A DNA stretch of 64,000 nucleotides, from NCBI RefSeq assembly GCF_000875975.1, contig NZ_BAWW01000005.1:62001-126000 (forward strand). The letters are read 5' to 3'. Below are positions 54,101 to 63,958 of this stretch, in pieces. Each line of letters starts with the position of its first letter. The first letter of the stretch is position 1. The notes below the pieces were generated by a model. That model had not been told where the DNA came from and did not search any database. It saw only the letters and a list, made by a program, of their open reading frames with translations. The translations under genes were made by a program, and so were the position numbers. The DNA comes from Parachlamydia acanthamoebae. GTDB lineage: Bacteria > Chlamydiota > Chlamydiia > Chlamydiales > Parachlamydiaceae.

Positions 54101-57100
54101 TTTTTGCTGTCTTTTAAACTAACCGTTAGAGAGTTGGGAAATGCCCTTGTACGTTGTTTGATCAATCTAGCTCTGCTTCCCTATCAGGCTTATCTCTCAC
54201 TCGATGCCTACCTAAGAGTTTTTTATCGACGCCATTTTTCACATCGGCATTTATTGGAGTGGTCTGTCAACAACCATGCCGCTCCTTCTGCCCATCGCCG
54301 TTTTTTGTGGAAATTATCCATTTTTTCTTTATTGTCACTCATCGTTTTGGTGGCAACATTTTGGATACACCCATCCGCTTTTTTTGTCGCTTTACCCTTC
54401 GGCCTTCTCTGGATGCTCAGTCCAGGAATTGTCGCTATTTTGGATAAATCGATCCATTTTGAAAAAGGACGCAGACTGACGCATTCGCAACAAACGTTTC
54501 TCCGCCATATCGCCCGCAAAACTTGGCGTTATTTTGATGATTTTGTGGGACCGCAAACACATTGGCTACCTCCAGATAACTATCAAGCCGCCTTGTCTGT
54601 TGAAGTTGCTCAAAGAACATCTCCCACAAATATTGGATTGTGGATGGTTGCTGTTTTAAGTGCCTACGATTTAAAGTACTTAACTTTTGATCAAGTGTTA
54701 GATCGCCTTTCTTCTACTCTACTGAATATCAATAAGCTTGAGCAATATGAAGGGCATCTTTTGAATTGGTATGACACACAAACTTCACAGCCCTTATATC
54801 CTCGATACGTTTCTTCTGTTGATAGCGGAAACTTCTTAGCTTGCCTATGGACGATTGAACAAGGCGTCTTAGAGCTTCTTTCAGCGCCTCTTTTGCCAAC
54901 CTCTCTCTTTGAGGGAATAAAAGATAATTATGAACTCTTAAGCTTAGAAAATGAAGCCGTTGAAGTTATTCCTTTTAGAAATCTATTAGACAAAGACTTA
55001 TCCGATTTATCCTCTATTAGACAAACTATCCAAGCTGCATTAGATTTGCTTCAACAAATGCGAGAAAAACAAAATCCAGCGCAACCTGAATCGGTTTATT
55101 GGTTTAATCAAATAGAGAAACAACTAACAGAATGGGATTCCATTAGCAAACGTTACTTCAATTGGGTGGATGTTTTGAATGAACCCTCTGAAGAACAATT
55201 GGTGCTCATTCATCCTGAAGCTCCTGAATGGCGTCAAAATAGCTTAAAGGCTGTACCATCTTTACAATCATTAGCCTCTGGCGATTTTCCTGAAGAGCTG
55301 CAAAATTTTGTCAAAATTTTGAAACAAAATCAAAATCTCTCTAAAGAGCACCACGAATGGCTAAAAAAACTACATGAAAGTATGCAGACAAGTCAGTGGC
55401 TGGCGGGGGAAAAATTAGAAGTTGCCCGCGAAATCTTAACTGACCTAGAAGCGCTGTCTCGTAATATGAACATGGGCTTCTTGTACAACCGCGAAAGAAA
55501 GCTTTTCACAATAGGTTATCATGTTGACGATTGCAAGCTCGATTCTTCCTACTATGACCTATTGGCTAGTGAAGCTCGCATAGCCAGCTTAGTGTCTATT
55601 GCCAAGGGAGATATCCCACTCGAACACTGGTGGGCACTAGGCAGACCTTATGGCCTTGTTGATGGAGTTCGCGTCCTGCTCTCTTGGGGTGGCACGATGT
55701 TTGAATATTTGATGCCTCTTCTCTTCAATAAATACTATCCCCATTCACTTTTAGGAGAAGGCTGCAAAGCTGCAGTGGCATGCCAAATTCACTATGGCAA
55801 AAAAAGAGGAATTCCTTGGGGAATTTCAGAATCTGCTTTTAGCGATATTGATTCACGCAAAACCTACCAATATCGCAGCTTTGGGGTGCCGGGATTAGGA
55901 TTTAAAAGAAACCTCGAAGAAGATCTAGTGGTAAGCCCATACTCCACAGGACTTGCCTTAAGCGTTGATCCACTCTCCGCTATCCAGAATTTTGAAATCA
56001 TGAGAAATAAAGATTTTAGATTGCTTAGCACTTATGGATATTATGAATCCATAGACTTTTCGCGTCAGCATGGACCACAAGGAGAACGAGGTGTTATTGT
56101 ATATGCATATATGGCACACCATCAATCGATGTCTTTTATCGCCATCAACAATTTGCTGAATCAAGACATTATCCCCGATCGTTTTCATGCAAATCCCTAC
56201 ATTATGGGCGTTGAGTCGCTTCTTTACGAAAATCCGCCTGTCAATCCAATGATTACCAAAAAAGGATATCGCGCAGAAATCCCAATTTCAAGACTCAAAC
56301 CCATTTCTACAAAACCAATTATGGGAGTCACTGAGAGTCCGCATAGTGTCACCCCCAAAGTTAATCTTCTTTCAAATAATGAATATTCTGTCATGTTTAC
56401 TAACTCTGGAGGAGGATATAGCCGTTGGAGAGACTTTGATTTAACCCGATGGCGTTCAGATATCACGACAGATTCCTGGGGATATTTTTGCTATATCAAA
56501 GATATGGATACAGGCGCGATGTGGTCAACAGCGTTCCATCCGACAGATGTACCTGGGCAAAGCTATTCAGTTAATTTTAAACCAGATGTGGTGCGCATCC
56601 AACGCAGAGATCACAATATAGGCACGCTCACTGAAATTGCTATCTCCCCCGAAGATCCTGCTGAAGTTCGCTTAATTACCTTAGCCAATTTTTCCTCTAA
56701 ATCTCGTCAAATTGAACTGACGAGTTACATGGAACTCGTTTTAGCTCCTCATGCCTCAGATCGTTCACATCCAGCTTTTAATAAGCTATTTATTCAAACA
56801 GAAGCTTTGCCCGAGCTTTCAGCCATCATTGCCTTTAGACGCCTTCGATCAACGGATGACCCGCCCATCTGGATGGGACATCTCGTTGTCTGCAGCCATT
56901 TAATGAACGATACGGTGCAATATGAAACTGATAGGTGCCGTTTTATTGGACGAGGAAAACATTTGCAAAGACCAGAAGCTTTAGAGGGAAATCTTTCAAA
57001 TACGGTTGGGACCGTTCTAGATCCTATTTTCAGCTTAAGAGCTCGCGTCTTTTTAGAGCCCTCTCAACGTATTCAAGTCTCTTTTATTACAGTTGTGGCC

Positions 57101-60100
57101 AATACCCGTGAAGCTGTCATTGAATTAATCAAAAAATACAGCAATCTCAGCTCGACGCATCGTGCCTTTGAAATGGCTTGGACACATGCCCAGTTGGAGT
57201 TGCGCCATTTACGTATTCACCAAGAAGATACGCAACTCTTTCAAAAATTGGCTGGCCGCATTTTATATCCACACGCTCAATTGCGTCCTCCTATAGATCG
57301 GTTGCGCAAAAATATCTTAGGACAATCGCACTTATGGGCACATGGTATTTCTGGCGATCTTCCTATTGTCGTCATCTCAATCGATGATGTCCACGAAATT
57401 GACTTAGTCAAGCAAGCCTTAACAGCCCATGCTTTTTGGCGTCTGCGTGGACTTAAAGTAGATCTAGTCATTTTATGCGAAGAAGCCACAAGTTATGCAA
57501 GCCCCCTTCTTGAAAGATTAAAAATATTGATTCGGTCACAAATTTATCACGCTGACGTCGATCAACCAGGTGGGGTCTTTTTACGTGCTAGCGATACATT
57601 CCCAGAAGACGAGCTAATTCTGCTTCTCTCTGTTGCACGTGTTAACCTGATCGCTGCTCGCGGCTCACTTAGACAACAGCTTGTCTCACCCGCACCACTC
57701 CCTTTAACAGTCCCGCGCTTAGTGCCAAATCAGCATGTACACGAGGAGCCCTCTCGTCCACTTCCCTTTATTGAGCTCCCTTATTTCAACGGTTTAGGCG
57801 GCTTTACTCCGGATGGACGCGAATATGTTATTTACCTAGGACCTGGCACAGTGACGCCTATGCCCTGGATAAATGTGATGGCCAATTCTCAATTTGGAAC
57901 ACTGGTTTCAGAAGCTGGACTGGGAAGTAGCTGGTATGGGAATAGCCAAACCAATCGATTGACTCCTTGGTCAAACGATCCGGTGCTTGATCCAATCGCA
58001 GATACGCTCTATATTCGCGATGAGCAATTGGGAACTTTTTGGACCCCCACACCCTCACCCATTCGCGAGCTAGATGCTTATCGAATTCGCCATGGGCAAG
58101 GCTATACCCGATTTGAACATAATAGCCATGGAATCGAACAAGATCTTCTCGTCTTTGTGCCTGTTGACTCTGATGGAGGCCATCCTGTTCGAATCCAGAG
58201 GCTAAAACTTTCCAATCACTCGTCCCACAAACGTTTTCTCAGTGTCACTTCATTTACAACATGGGTACTTGGCACAACACGAGAAGAAACGCAAATGCAC
58301 ATTCTCACAGAATGGGATCCGGAAACCCAAGCCCTCTTGGCTTATAATCACTATAACAATGACTATGGCTCTCATGTCGCATTTGCTAGCTGCACACCTA
58401 TCGCCAATTCATTTACAGCCAATCGTACCGAATTTTTAGGACGCAACCACTTGGCATCCGATCCAGCTGCATTGAAGCGAAAAGGACTATCGGGCTTTTG
58501 TGGAGCTGCAGTCGATCCTTGCGCAGCCTTGCAAGTGATGGTCGAACTGGCCCCAGGAGAAGAAAAAGAGCTTTTCTTCTTTATTGGATATGCTCCTAAT
58601 ACACAAAGTGCGCGAGATCTTATCCTAAAATGTCGCGATCAAAATTGGATAGATAACACCTTTGTCAAAACACAAAATTACTGGGATCATCTGTTGGGTC
58701 AAGTCCAAGTGGAAACACCCGAATTATTTCTTAATTTTACTCTCAATCGATGGCTGCTTTATCAAAACTTAAGCTGTCGTATTTGGGGCCGATCCGCTTT
58801 TTATCAATCGAGTGGAGCCTACGGTTTTCGTGATCAGTTGCAAGATGTGATGGCCCTGCTTAATACGGATCCACAGATTGCCAAGCAACAAATTTTGCGT
58901 GCGGCCGCCCATCAATTTATAGAAGGAGATGTGCAACATTGGTGGCACCCTCCTGCAAACGGTGGTGTACGCACGCGCATTACAGATGATCTTCTTTGGT
59001 TACCGTTTGTGACGGCCCAATATATCCGTGTGACAAAAGATCTCTCGATCCTAGATGAAGTCATTCCGTTTTTAAAGGGAGAAATCCTTGCTCCTGATCA
59101 ACATGAAGCTTATTTTATTCCGGAAGTTTCCGAAGAAACAGGGACACTTTTTGAGCATTGTCGAAGAGCTATCCTCAAAGGAATCACAGCAGGACCTCAT
59201 GGTCTCCCTCTTATTGGTGGTGGAGACTGGAATGATGGAATGAATCGCGTCGGAATTTACGGAAAAGGTGAAAGCGTCTGGTTAGCATGGTTTCTCATCC
59301 ATGTTTTAAATGATTTTGCAGAAATTTTAACCCAGATTGGGCAAGAATCAACAGCAGAAAGCTTTACGACTCAAGCCGAACGATTAGCTGAAACAGTCGA
59401 AGCTCAAGCATGGGATGGAAACTGGTATAGACGCGCCTATTTTGATGACGGCACCCCATTAGGTTCCCAACAAAACGAAGAGGATCAGATTGATTGCCTT
59501 CCTCAAGCATGGGCAGTGATTAGTGGTGCAGGTCAAACTGAGAGGATCTCGCAAGCCATGTTAGCAGTCGAAGAGCATTTGGTACGTGAAAAAGAACGCT
59601 TAGTGCTGCTATTGACTCCTCCGTTTGATAAAACCCCCTTAGATCCCGGCTATATTAAAGGATATCCTCCTGGAGTTCGAGAAAATGGAGGACAGTACAC
59701 GCATGGCTCTTTATGGGTTCCGCTTGCTTTTGCGCGAATGGGAGAAGCTGATAAAGCGGCCAAAATTCTTCGCTTAATGCATCCGATCACACATACACCC
59801 ACTGCCGAAGACGCAAATCGCTATAAAGCAGAACCCTACGTATTAGCTGGAGATGTCTACTTTTTGGAAAACCAGATTGGAAGAGGCGGATGGAGTTGGT
59901 ATACAGGATCTTGTGGATGGATGTACAGGATTTGGCTGGAAGAGATGCTCGGCTTTAAATTAAGAGGTGATAAGCTCACCATTCAACCATGCATGCCAAC
60001 AACCTGGGAAAGTTACAAGATCTACTATCGTTATAAGACAACCCATTACACCATTATAATCGAAAACCCCTCTCACTTAAAATATTACAATTTGCGTATT

Positions 60101-60196
60101 GAAATAGATGGAGTTTTATCGCAAGAATCGGAGATTTCACTGGTCGATGATGGAAAGGCACACGAGGTAAAGATTATCCTCATTGAAATAAAGTAA
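51107..60196 (+). CDS. ndvB: Cyclic beta-1,2-glucan synthase (NdvB-type), 3029 residues
   Basis: Very large inner-membrane enzyme expected to polymerise, trim and cyclise beta-1,2-glucan from UDP-glucose. Parts in order: two N-terminal TM segments (~residues 53-95); a region with TM helices near nt 52740-52930; the GT84 glycosyltransferase core with LDADTQ (~residue 761) and the QxxRW motif QHRW (~908); more TM helices (nt 53950-54430); a glucoamylase-like domain (FLYNRERKLFTIGYHVDDCK, WGISESAF, AYMAHHQSMS); and C-terminal GH94-type phosphorylase domains (PANGGVRTRITDDLLWLPFV, GGDWNDGMNRVG). Known NdvB proteins are ~2800-2900 residues. A single uninterrupted 9.1-kb gene implies selection for function. 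Confidence 0.93.
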   Translation: MEQWNIALAFYQNPHTASTVLKSLAREGFRRSAAIHHTKDGKFTIQTFPPIFFYLGIFVLALLFALFLFLTFYTSSLFFINTLIVGVTLGVLVWKKAYLFKGIDKQVLAHFNNCVLKNEILIISQVKPKDISVALSILRHVESGHPLSFLLQPEPKHEQIKTLSCTLEPLSTHSLEDIAAHFAQSIGNVSTLKTHHFPLLIQLKASAQTLRNIRNNLSLIEAAEQPINTSAEWLLDNNHVIQGTIEEIQRNFPKKYYQKLPVLLEGPLKSFPRVYAVAQELICHTGNRLTRENIIAFLTSFQKVQPLSIGELWAVPLMLRLRLIECLHALALNTEKYLRESELASFWGNRLLSVSRNDPSRLNSLLKDLEKEYPQPSLLFSEELLDHLYDEEKIIPTVKKWLQSLYSEPLTELIQQEQIKKTQEDVALSNSIVSLITLSQFSWQSIFETLSPIDAILSRDPLDVYSVMSFNTRDNYRHIIEMLARHSSFSESAIATRILELAENGKEDVTRHVGYYLVDKGRDIIEDEIHYHKPFAQKIRRFLKKHPTGSYLSALGLFTLLVEAGLIYLSQRAGATLTQSSLFALLALIPISEMSIQFINSLFSLILDPFVLPKMSYDIGIPEKYKTLVIVPIKVASSKEIQDHFMHLEVNYLANSDPMLHYGLFVDLADAPERYLPEDDVIMECCLKGMEHLENKYGKGKFFLFSRQRIWSESEHAWIGGERKRGKLEWLNRYLIGDALPENILLTGSREALTNTRYVITLDADTQLPKEKAKQLIETISHPLNVVKLSDTGTILRGYTLIQPRVATNLSHLNETVFSHIFAEATAADPYTQAVSDVYQDLLHEGSYHGKGIYDVQAFHKLLKDRFPDEHVLSHDLLEGAYVRVAFASDIILYDSFPSNYFSWTKRQHRWIRGDWQIIDWLWSWVPDATVQKKKNILSAINRWKILDNLRRSLVPVCIVLLLVCAWLFSVQPGLWTALSTIVLFVPAISLCLCKLKSFLLSFKLTVRELGNALVRCLINLALLPYQAYLSLDAYLRVFYRRHFSHRHLLEWSVNNHAAPSAHRRFLWKLSIFSLLSLIVLVATFWIHPSAFFVALPFGLLWMLSPGIVAILDKSIHFEKGRRLTHSQQTFLRHIARKTWRYFDDFVGPQTHWLPPDNYQAALSVEVAQRTSPTNIGLWMVAVLSAYDLKYLTFDQVLDRLSSTLLNINKLEQYEGHLLNWYDTQTSQPLYPRYVSSVDSGNFLACLWTIEQGVLELLSAPLLPTSLFEGIKDNYELLSLENEAVEVIPFRNLLDKDLSDLSSIRQTIQAALDLLQQMREKQNPAQPESVYWFNQIEKQLTEWDSISKRYFNWVDVLNEPSEEQLVLIHPEAPEWRQNSLKAVPSLQSLASGDFPEELQNFVKILKQNQNLSKEHHEWLKKLHESMQTSQWLAGEKLEVAREILTDLEALSRNMNMGFLYNRERKLFTIGYHVDDCKLDSSYYDLLASEARIASLVSIAKGDIPLEHWWALGRPYGLVDGVRVLLSWGGTMFEYLMPLLFNKYYPHSLLGEGCKAAVACQIHYGKKRGIPWGISESAFSDIDSRKTYQYRSFGVPGLGFKRNLEEDLVVSPYSTGLALSVDPLSAIQNFEIMRNKDFRLLSTYGYYESIDFSRQHGPQGERGVIVYAYMAHHQSMSFIAINNLLNQDIIPDRFHANPYIMGVESLLYENPPVNPMITKKGYRAEIPISRLKPISTKPIMGVTESPHSVTPKVNLLSNNEYSVMFTNSGGGYSRWRDFDLTRWRSDITTDSWGYFCYIKDMDTGAMWSTAFHPTDVPGQSYSVNFKPDVVRIQRRDHNIGTLTEIAISPEDPAEVRLITLANFSSKSRQIELTSYMELVLAPHASDRSHPAFNKLFIQTEALPELSAIIAFRRLRSTDDPPIWMGHLVVCSHLMNDTVQYETDRCRFIGRGKHLQRPEALEGNLSNTVGTVLDPIFSLRARVFLEPSQRIQVSFITVVANTREAVIELIKKYSNLSSTHRAFEMAWTHAQLELRHLRIHQEDTQLFQKLAGRILYPHAQLRPPIDRLRKNILGQSHLWAHGISGDLPIVVISIDDVHEIDLVKQALTAHAFWRLRGLKVDLVILCEEATSYASPLLERLKILIRSQIYHADVDQPGGVFLRASDTFPEDELILLLSVARVNLIAARGSLRQQLVSPAPLPLTVPRLVPNQHVHEEPSRPLPFIELPYFNGLGGFTPDGREYVIYLGPGTVTPMPWINVMANSQFGTLVSEAGLGSSWYGNSQTNRLTPWSNDPVLDPIADTLYIRDEQLGTFWTPTPSPIRELDAYRIRHGQGYTRFEHNSHGIEQDLLVFVPVDSDGGHPVRIQRLKLSNHSSHKRFLSVTSFTTWVLGTTREETQMHILTEWDPETQALLAYNHYNNDYGSHVAFASCTPIANSFTANRTEFLGRNHLASDPAALKRKGLSGFCGAAVDPCAALQVMVELAPGEEKELFFFIGYAPNTQSARDLILKCRDQNWIDNTFVKTQNYWDHLLGQVQVETPELFLNFTLNRWLLYQNLSCRIWGRSAFYQSSGAYGFRDQLQDVMALLNTDPQIAKQQILRAAAHQFIEGDVQHWWHPPANGGVRTRITDDLLWLPFVTAQYIRVTKDLSILDEVIPFLKGEILAPDQHEAYFIPEVSEETGTLFEHCRRAILKGITAGPHGLPLIGGGDWNDGMNRVGIYGKGESVWLAWFLIHVLNDFAEILTQIGQESTAESFTTQAERLAETVEAQAWDGNWYRRAYFDDGTPLGSQQNEEDQIDCLPQAWAVISGAGQTERISQAMLAVEEHLVREKERLVLLLTPPFDKTPLDPGYIKGYPPGVRENGGQYTHGSLWVPLAFARMGEADKAAKILRLMHPITHTPTAEDANRYKAEPYVLAGDVYFLENQIGRGGWSWYTGSCGWMYRIWLEEMLGFKLRGDKLTIQPCMPTTWESYKIYYRYKTTHYTIIIENPSHLKYYNLRIEIDGVLSQESEISLVDDGKAHEVKIILIEIK

Positions 60197-60365
60197 AAAT
60201 TTGTCAAAAATATTGAATTTATTTTTCCTTTTAATTAATGTGAAACTATAAGCACACAAGACTTATATATTACTTTCCTCTAAATTAATTAACATAAAAT
60301 AAAAATAATACATCTGATTGAAAAATTTTCAAGCTTGAATAATTATTCAAAATAGAGGTGAAAAT

Positions 60366-60980
60366 ATGAAAAATTTAAACAAAATCATTATGACGGGAAT
60401 TACATTCCTAGCAACGACATCTGTCTTGAATGCTTTTGAATACACAGATCGCCCACCAGGCTCTGTTTCAACTCCATCACAAACAAATCCACCTACAGTT
60501 AACCCTCCAGGAAGACCCTCAACAAATCCTCCTGGTAAAGGTTCCGTGAGCCAACCAGGCTCATCGCAAAACTCGATTCGTCAAAATACGATTCAAGAAA
60601 ATGCAACCCCCTCAAATCCAGCCTCCACTGTCAATCCATCAAGCTCAAGCACTCCTAATAACTACAACACACAGAACACATCCAGCAGCAATTATCGCCA
60701 CGCAAATCCTTATCACAACACTTTAACAGAAGCTGATGTTCGCACCCATACAGGGGCTCTTGTTGATGATGATATCGTTCAAAAAGTCCGCTGGGGAATC
60801 ATGAACGATAAAACCATTTCAGACAAAGGTAAAAGTATCCAAATTTCTGTCACTGACGGGGAGGTTACTTTGATTGGAAATGTTGCAAATGAAAGCGACA
60901 AAAACAAAATCGAATCGATTGTTAAACAAATCGAAGGTGTGAAAAAAATTAATAGCAAGTTATCTGTCTCTGGCAAATAA
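60366..60980 (+). CDS. Secreted BON-domain protein with Pro/Asn/Ser-rich linker
   Basis: Begins with a signal peptide (MKNLNKIIMTGITFLATTSVLNA), then ~90 residues of Pro/Thr/Asn/Ser/Gln-rich disordered linker (PPGSVSTPSQTNPPTVNPPG). A C-terminal BON domain follows: IVQKVRWGIMNDKTIS, IQISVTDGEVTLIGNVANES and VKQIEGVKKINSKLSV. BON domains of the OsmY type bind membranes or envelope surfaces and are linked to osmotic stress. GAGGTG precedes the ATG. It follows the glucan synthase in the same direction but after 169 bp, and has its own strong terminator; a role in the same periplasmic osmoregulation is possible. Confidence 0.88.
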   Translation: MKNLNKIIMTGITFLATTSVLNAFEYTDRPPGSVSTPSQTNPPTVNPPGRPSTNPPGKGSVSQPGSSQNSIRQNTIQENATPSNPASTVNPSSSSTPNNYNTQNTSSSNYRHANPYHNTLTEADVRTHTGALVDDDIVQKVRWGIMNDKTISDKGKSIQISVTDGEVTLIGNVANESDKNKIESIVKQIEGVKKINSKLSVSGK

Positions 60981-60985
60981 CCTTG

Positions 60986-61027
60986 AAACCCTAGCCTATT
61001 GTCTGCAATAGGCTAGGGTTTTTATTT
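60986..61027 (+). terminator. Intrinsic terminator after the BON-domain gene
   Basis: Perfect 15-bp stem AAACCCTAGCCTATT / AATAGGCTAGGGTTT, 6-nt loop GTCTGC, then TTATTTT. Confidence 0.93.
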
Positions 61028-61288
61028 TCCCCTATTTTCAAAAAAAGTCAATATCGTTAATGTTCGATTTATAACGACTACACCGCACCACAGGAAAATA
61101 ATGGAACCGACTAACGATCAATTACTTAAAATAAGTTCATCCCTATTTCCATTCCCATATTCGCATCTCTGTTGCACAAGGTAACAGCATTGCGACTCCT
61201 CCTATCTTTCTAACAAAGATAGCTTACTTCTGACCGGAAGCCATTTGTCGATAAATCAACTTTTTTTTTCACATTTGAGGCCGCTCAC

Positions 61289-63958
61289 ATGGAAGCTCCA
61301 TTTTCTCTATCTACCCCGAAATTTTATCAACCACATTTATATTCTCTACCAAGTAAGGAAATTACGTTTATTTGTTCTGACGAGATGAAACATCAAGTTT
61401 CTCTTGATTTATTTAATCGCTGGCCTCACCTAGAAGAAGTTTTTAGTTGTACAAGCCCTATAAAAATTTCGATTTCAGAAAAGTCATTTCACACGATATT
61501 AACGTTTTTAGCGTATTTAAAAGGAAATATACAAAATAATATAATTGTTAACTTTTTCAAAAAAAACATAAATAGCATCGAAGAACTATACGAAATAAAC
61601 CAATTTGCCTGTTTTTATCAAATTAATGACCTCATGGATTATGTGGAAACATACATTCAAGATTCAGATTTTCTCTCTACAATCGAAGAAAAAAAATGGG
61701 ATGATCTTTACACCATGGTTTATTCAAACAGGGAATACGAATCAAGTCGAAAATTAGCAAAAAAAATCATCATTAAACATTTATTTTTTAAGAATCAATT
61801 ATACGCTGCTCCTCAACAAAGTTTTCCTGCTGAAGAAGAATTTGCAAAAAAACAAGAAATTAATGCGTTAATGGAACGCTGTATGAAAATTATAGATACT
61901 GAAAATCCATTACAAAATCCACCTACAGAACTTTTTTCTTGGATAGAAGATACCCTAGCTTCTAATATGCCCTTTCGGGGAAAGGTTCTGAATCTATTCT
62001 TTACGATACAATCCCATCTTTTGAAATTTTTCCACATAAAGTCTAATATAAATATCCCCTTTCAAATGAAAACCAGTACGACTTTTACAGGTATTTTTTA
62101 TGCTCTCTTTCAAATGGCAAGTCAAATTCAAAGCTTTTCAGAAGCTGAATTTTATTTTAGCCAACTCTCTACGATTCTTGAACGAAACACAAAATTTGTT
62201 CCCCTCTCGAAGTTTGAAAAAAAAATCTTATCAAAAGAAATCAAATTTTGTTATCCCTTCATTTCCCAAAATGGAGCTTTATTTTCTTTACTGTTTAATG
62301 AAGTAGTTAAAAAGATAAGTAAAGCTGAAATCGCATCATTCGCAAAACTTTTTTTTGAAGTCATTTACACGTGTGAAAAACCAAAAGGTTTTCGTCCCTC
62401 TGTCATTATCAATATGACTGCCCAATATGTGATAAAAACACTATCGTTACTCTTACAATCTATCCATCAATTACCCAAATATTTTGAATGCTTGGAAATT
62501 CTCATGACAGCTCAAAAAGAACTCTATTCGTGGGTTTTACAATATGGAGGAAATCCAGAACTACTCAGCCAATCCTTTATCTCTCACACGCCTGTCATAC
62601 AGTTGACGCGTATGGAAGCAAAGTATTTAGAATTAGATCAAGGAGTGATTCAAAAAATTTTGGATTATAAAAAAAGATATGATCCTTTGTTTCTCTCTCC
62701 GATTGTCATTTACTTGTGCACACACGTTTCGTTTAATCTCAAACTAAAAAATATTCTTTTGGAAAATTTTCCCTGGATTAAAGATCGAATCTCCGAACAT
62801 TTCCACCATGATTTAAAAGATGAATTACAATGGGATAATGAAAAACACCCAAATCAAACATTGTCGACTTGGCTAAATTTCAATGATTCCGAATGTTTTC
62901 AAACACTTAATCCATTCATGTTATATGCAATAGACAATCTAAATGAAGAGGCGTTTCTTCAAATTTATCGGAAAATTAAGCATGACACTTACCTTAAAAA
63001 AATATTCTACGAAAATATCATTTACTTATTCAAAAATAAATTTCCGAAAGACCCCTCTTATGCCAAATATCGAATTATTTCCCGGTATGGGATCGCAGCC
63101 ATAATGTTTTTAAGTGAAGATCCTAGACATTTCAAACCAGCTTTGGAAGAAATAGCCCGGTTAAAGCTTTTGGAACCGATGGCATATATTGAAAATTTTT
63201 TTGCACAATTTAAACTACAACCTGATTTCCAGCCCTCCATTCTCGCAGCTAAAATTCTTCTGGGTAAAATTGACAATCTCGCGAAACTTGTTAAGTCGAA
63301 AATAGATATAAATCTGTTACACCAAACTTTGCATTTATTACAAAACGTAAATGGAACCTTTTCAAATATCCCTGGAGAAATGTGTTGCTATTTAGTAGAA
63401 TTCGCCCATAAAAATTTTTCGGAATGGCACTCTGTAAATGTTAAAAAAAGCCTTTACCCCGCATTTTATTTTTTTCTTTTATCTGAATCTCTTAAATTTA
63501 ATGATCTTCCAGCAGCTCAAATGCTACTGACTGGGGTTCTCAAAAATTTTGCAGAAGCCCATATCTATTATTTTGAAGCCTTATGGCGTCAACAATTATT
63601 TTATTCTCATATGGATGCTACGCAAATGTTTTTTGAATTTATTCACAAATGTCCGAACAGAAAAAAGGCCTTAAAGCAATGGGCTATTCACCTAGCTAAA
63701 AGTAAAGACATCGTGTTTTTTAAAAAAATCTCCGATGTTTTTTTGGCCTATTCTCAAGCAGAAACGTTTTTGGAGTACATCTATATTTTTCAGTACACTT
63801 TCATTAAGTATTTAAACTTTCTTTCATTGAAAGATTTTTCCAAACTAGCCTCTTACATGCCTACTTCAACAAGTGAAACAATGACGCTGGCCTATAAAAC
63901 TTTTAAAAAAGCTAACTTATTAGAAAAAACATCCCCACCAATAATCACCATAGACTAG
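61289..63958 (+). CDS. BTB/POZ-like protein (putative host-cullin adaptor)
   Basis: An 889-residue protein with no signal peptide. Residues ~24-123 match the layout of BTB/POZ or Skp1-like domains: ITFICSDEMKHQVSLDLFNR (strand-strand-helix with the V..H..L core), PHLEEVFSC, a strand-helix IKISISEKSFHTILTFLAYL, and then SIEELYEINQFACFYQINDL with MDYVETYI. The remaining ~760 residues are leucine-rich and helical, like a solenoid (FYALFQMASQIQSFSEAEFY, ALEEIARLKLLEPMAYIENF). BTB proteins bind cullin-3 and recruit targets for ubiquitination. BTB and F-box families are expanded in amoeba-associated Chlamydiae. Secretion to the host is inferred. Confidence 0.72.
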   Translation: MEAPFSLSTPKFYQPHLYSLPSKEITFICSDEMKHQVSLDLFNRWPHLEEVFSCTSPIKISISEKSFHTILTFLAYLKGNIQNNIIVNFFKKNINSIEELYEINQFACFYQINDLMDYVETYIQDSDFLSTIEEKKWDDLYTMVYSNREYESSRKLAKKIIIKHLFFKNQLYAAPQQSFPAEEEFAKKQEINALMERCMKIIDTENPLQNPPTELFSWIEDTLASNMPFRGKVLNLFFTIQSHLLKFFHIKSNINIPFQMKTSTTFTGIFYALFQMASQIQSFSEAEFYFSQLSTILERNTKFVPLSKFEKKILSKEIKFCYPFISQNGALFSLLFNEVVKKISKAEIASFAKLFFEVIYTCEKPKGFRPSVIINMTAQYVIKTLSLLLQSIHQLPKYFECLEILMTAQKELYSWVLQYGGNPELLSQSFISHTPVIQLTRMEAKYLELDQGVIQKILDYKKRYDPLFLSPIVIYLCTHVSFNLKLKNILLENFPWIKDRISEHFHHDLKDELQWDNEKHPNQTLSTWLNFNDSECFQTLNPFMLYAIDNLNEEAFLQIYRKIKHDTYLKKIFYENIIYLFKNKFPKDPSYAKYRIISRYGIAAIMFLSEDPRHFKPALEEIARLKLLEPMAYIENFFAQFKLQPDFQPSILAAKILLGKIDNLAKLVKSKIDINLLHQTLHLLQNVNGTFSNIPGEMCCYLVEFAHKNFSEWHSVNVKKSLYPAFYFFLLSESLKFNDLPAAQMLLTGVLKNFAEAHIYYFEALWRQQLFYSHMDATQMFFEFIHKCPNRKKALKQWAIHLAKSKDIVFFKKISDVFLAYSQAETFLEYIYIFQYTFIKYLNFLSLKDFSKLASYMPTSTSETMTLAYKTFKKANLLEKTSPPIITID

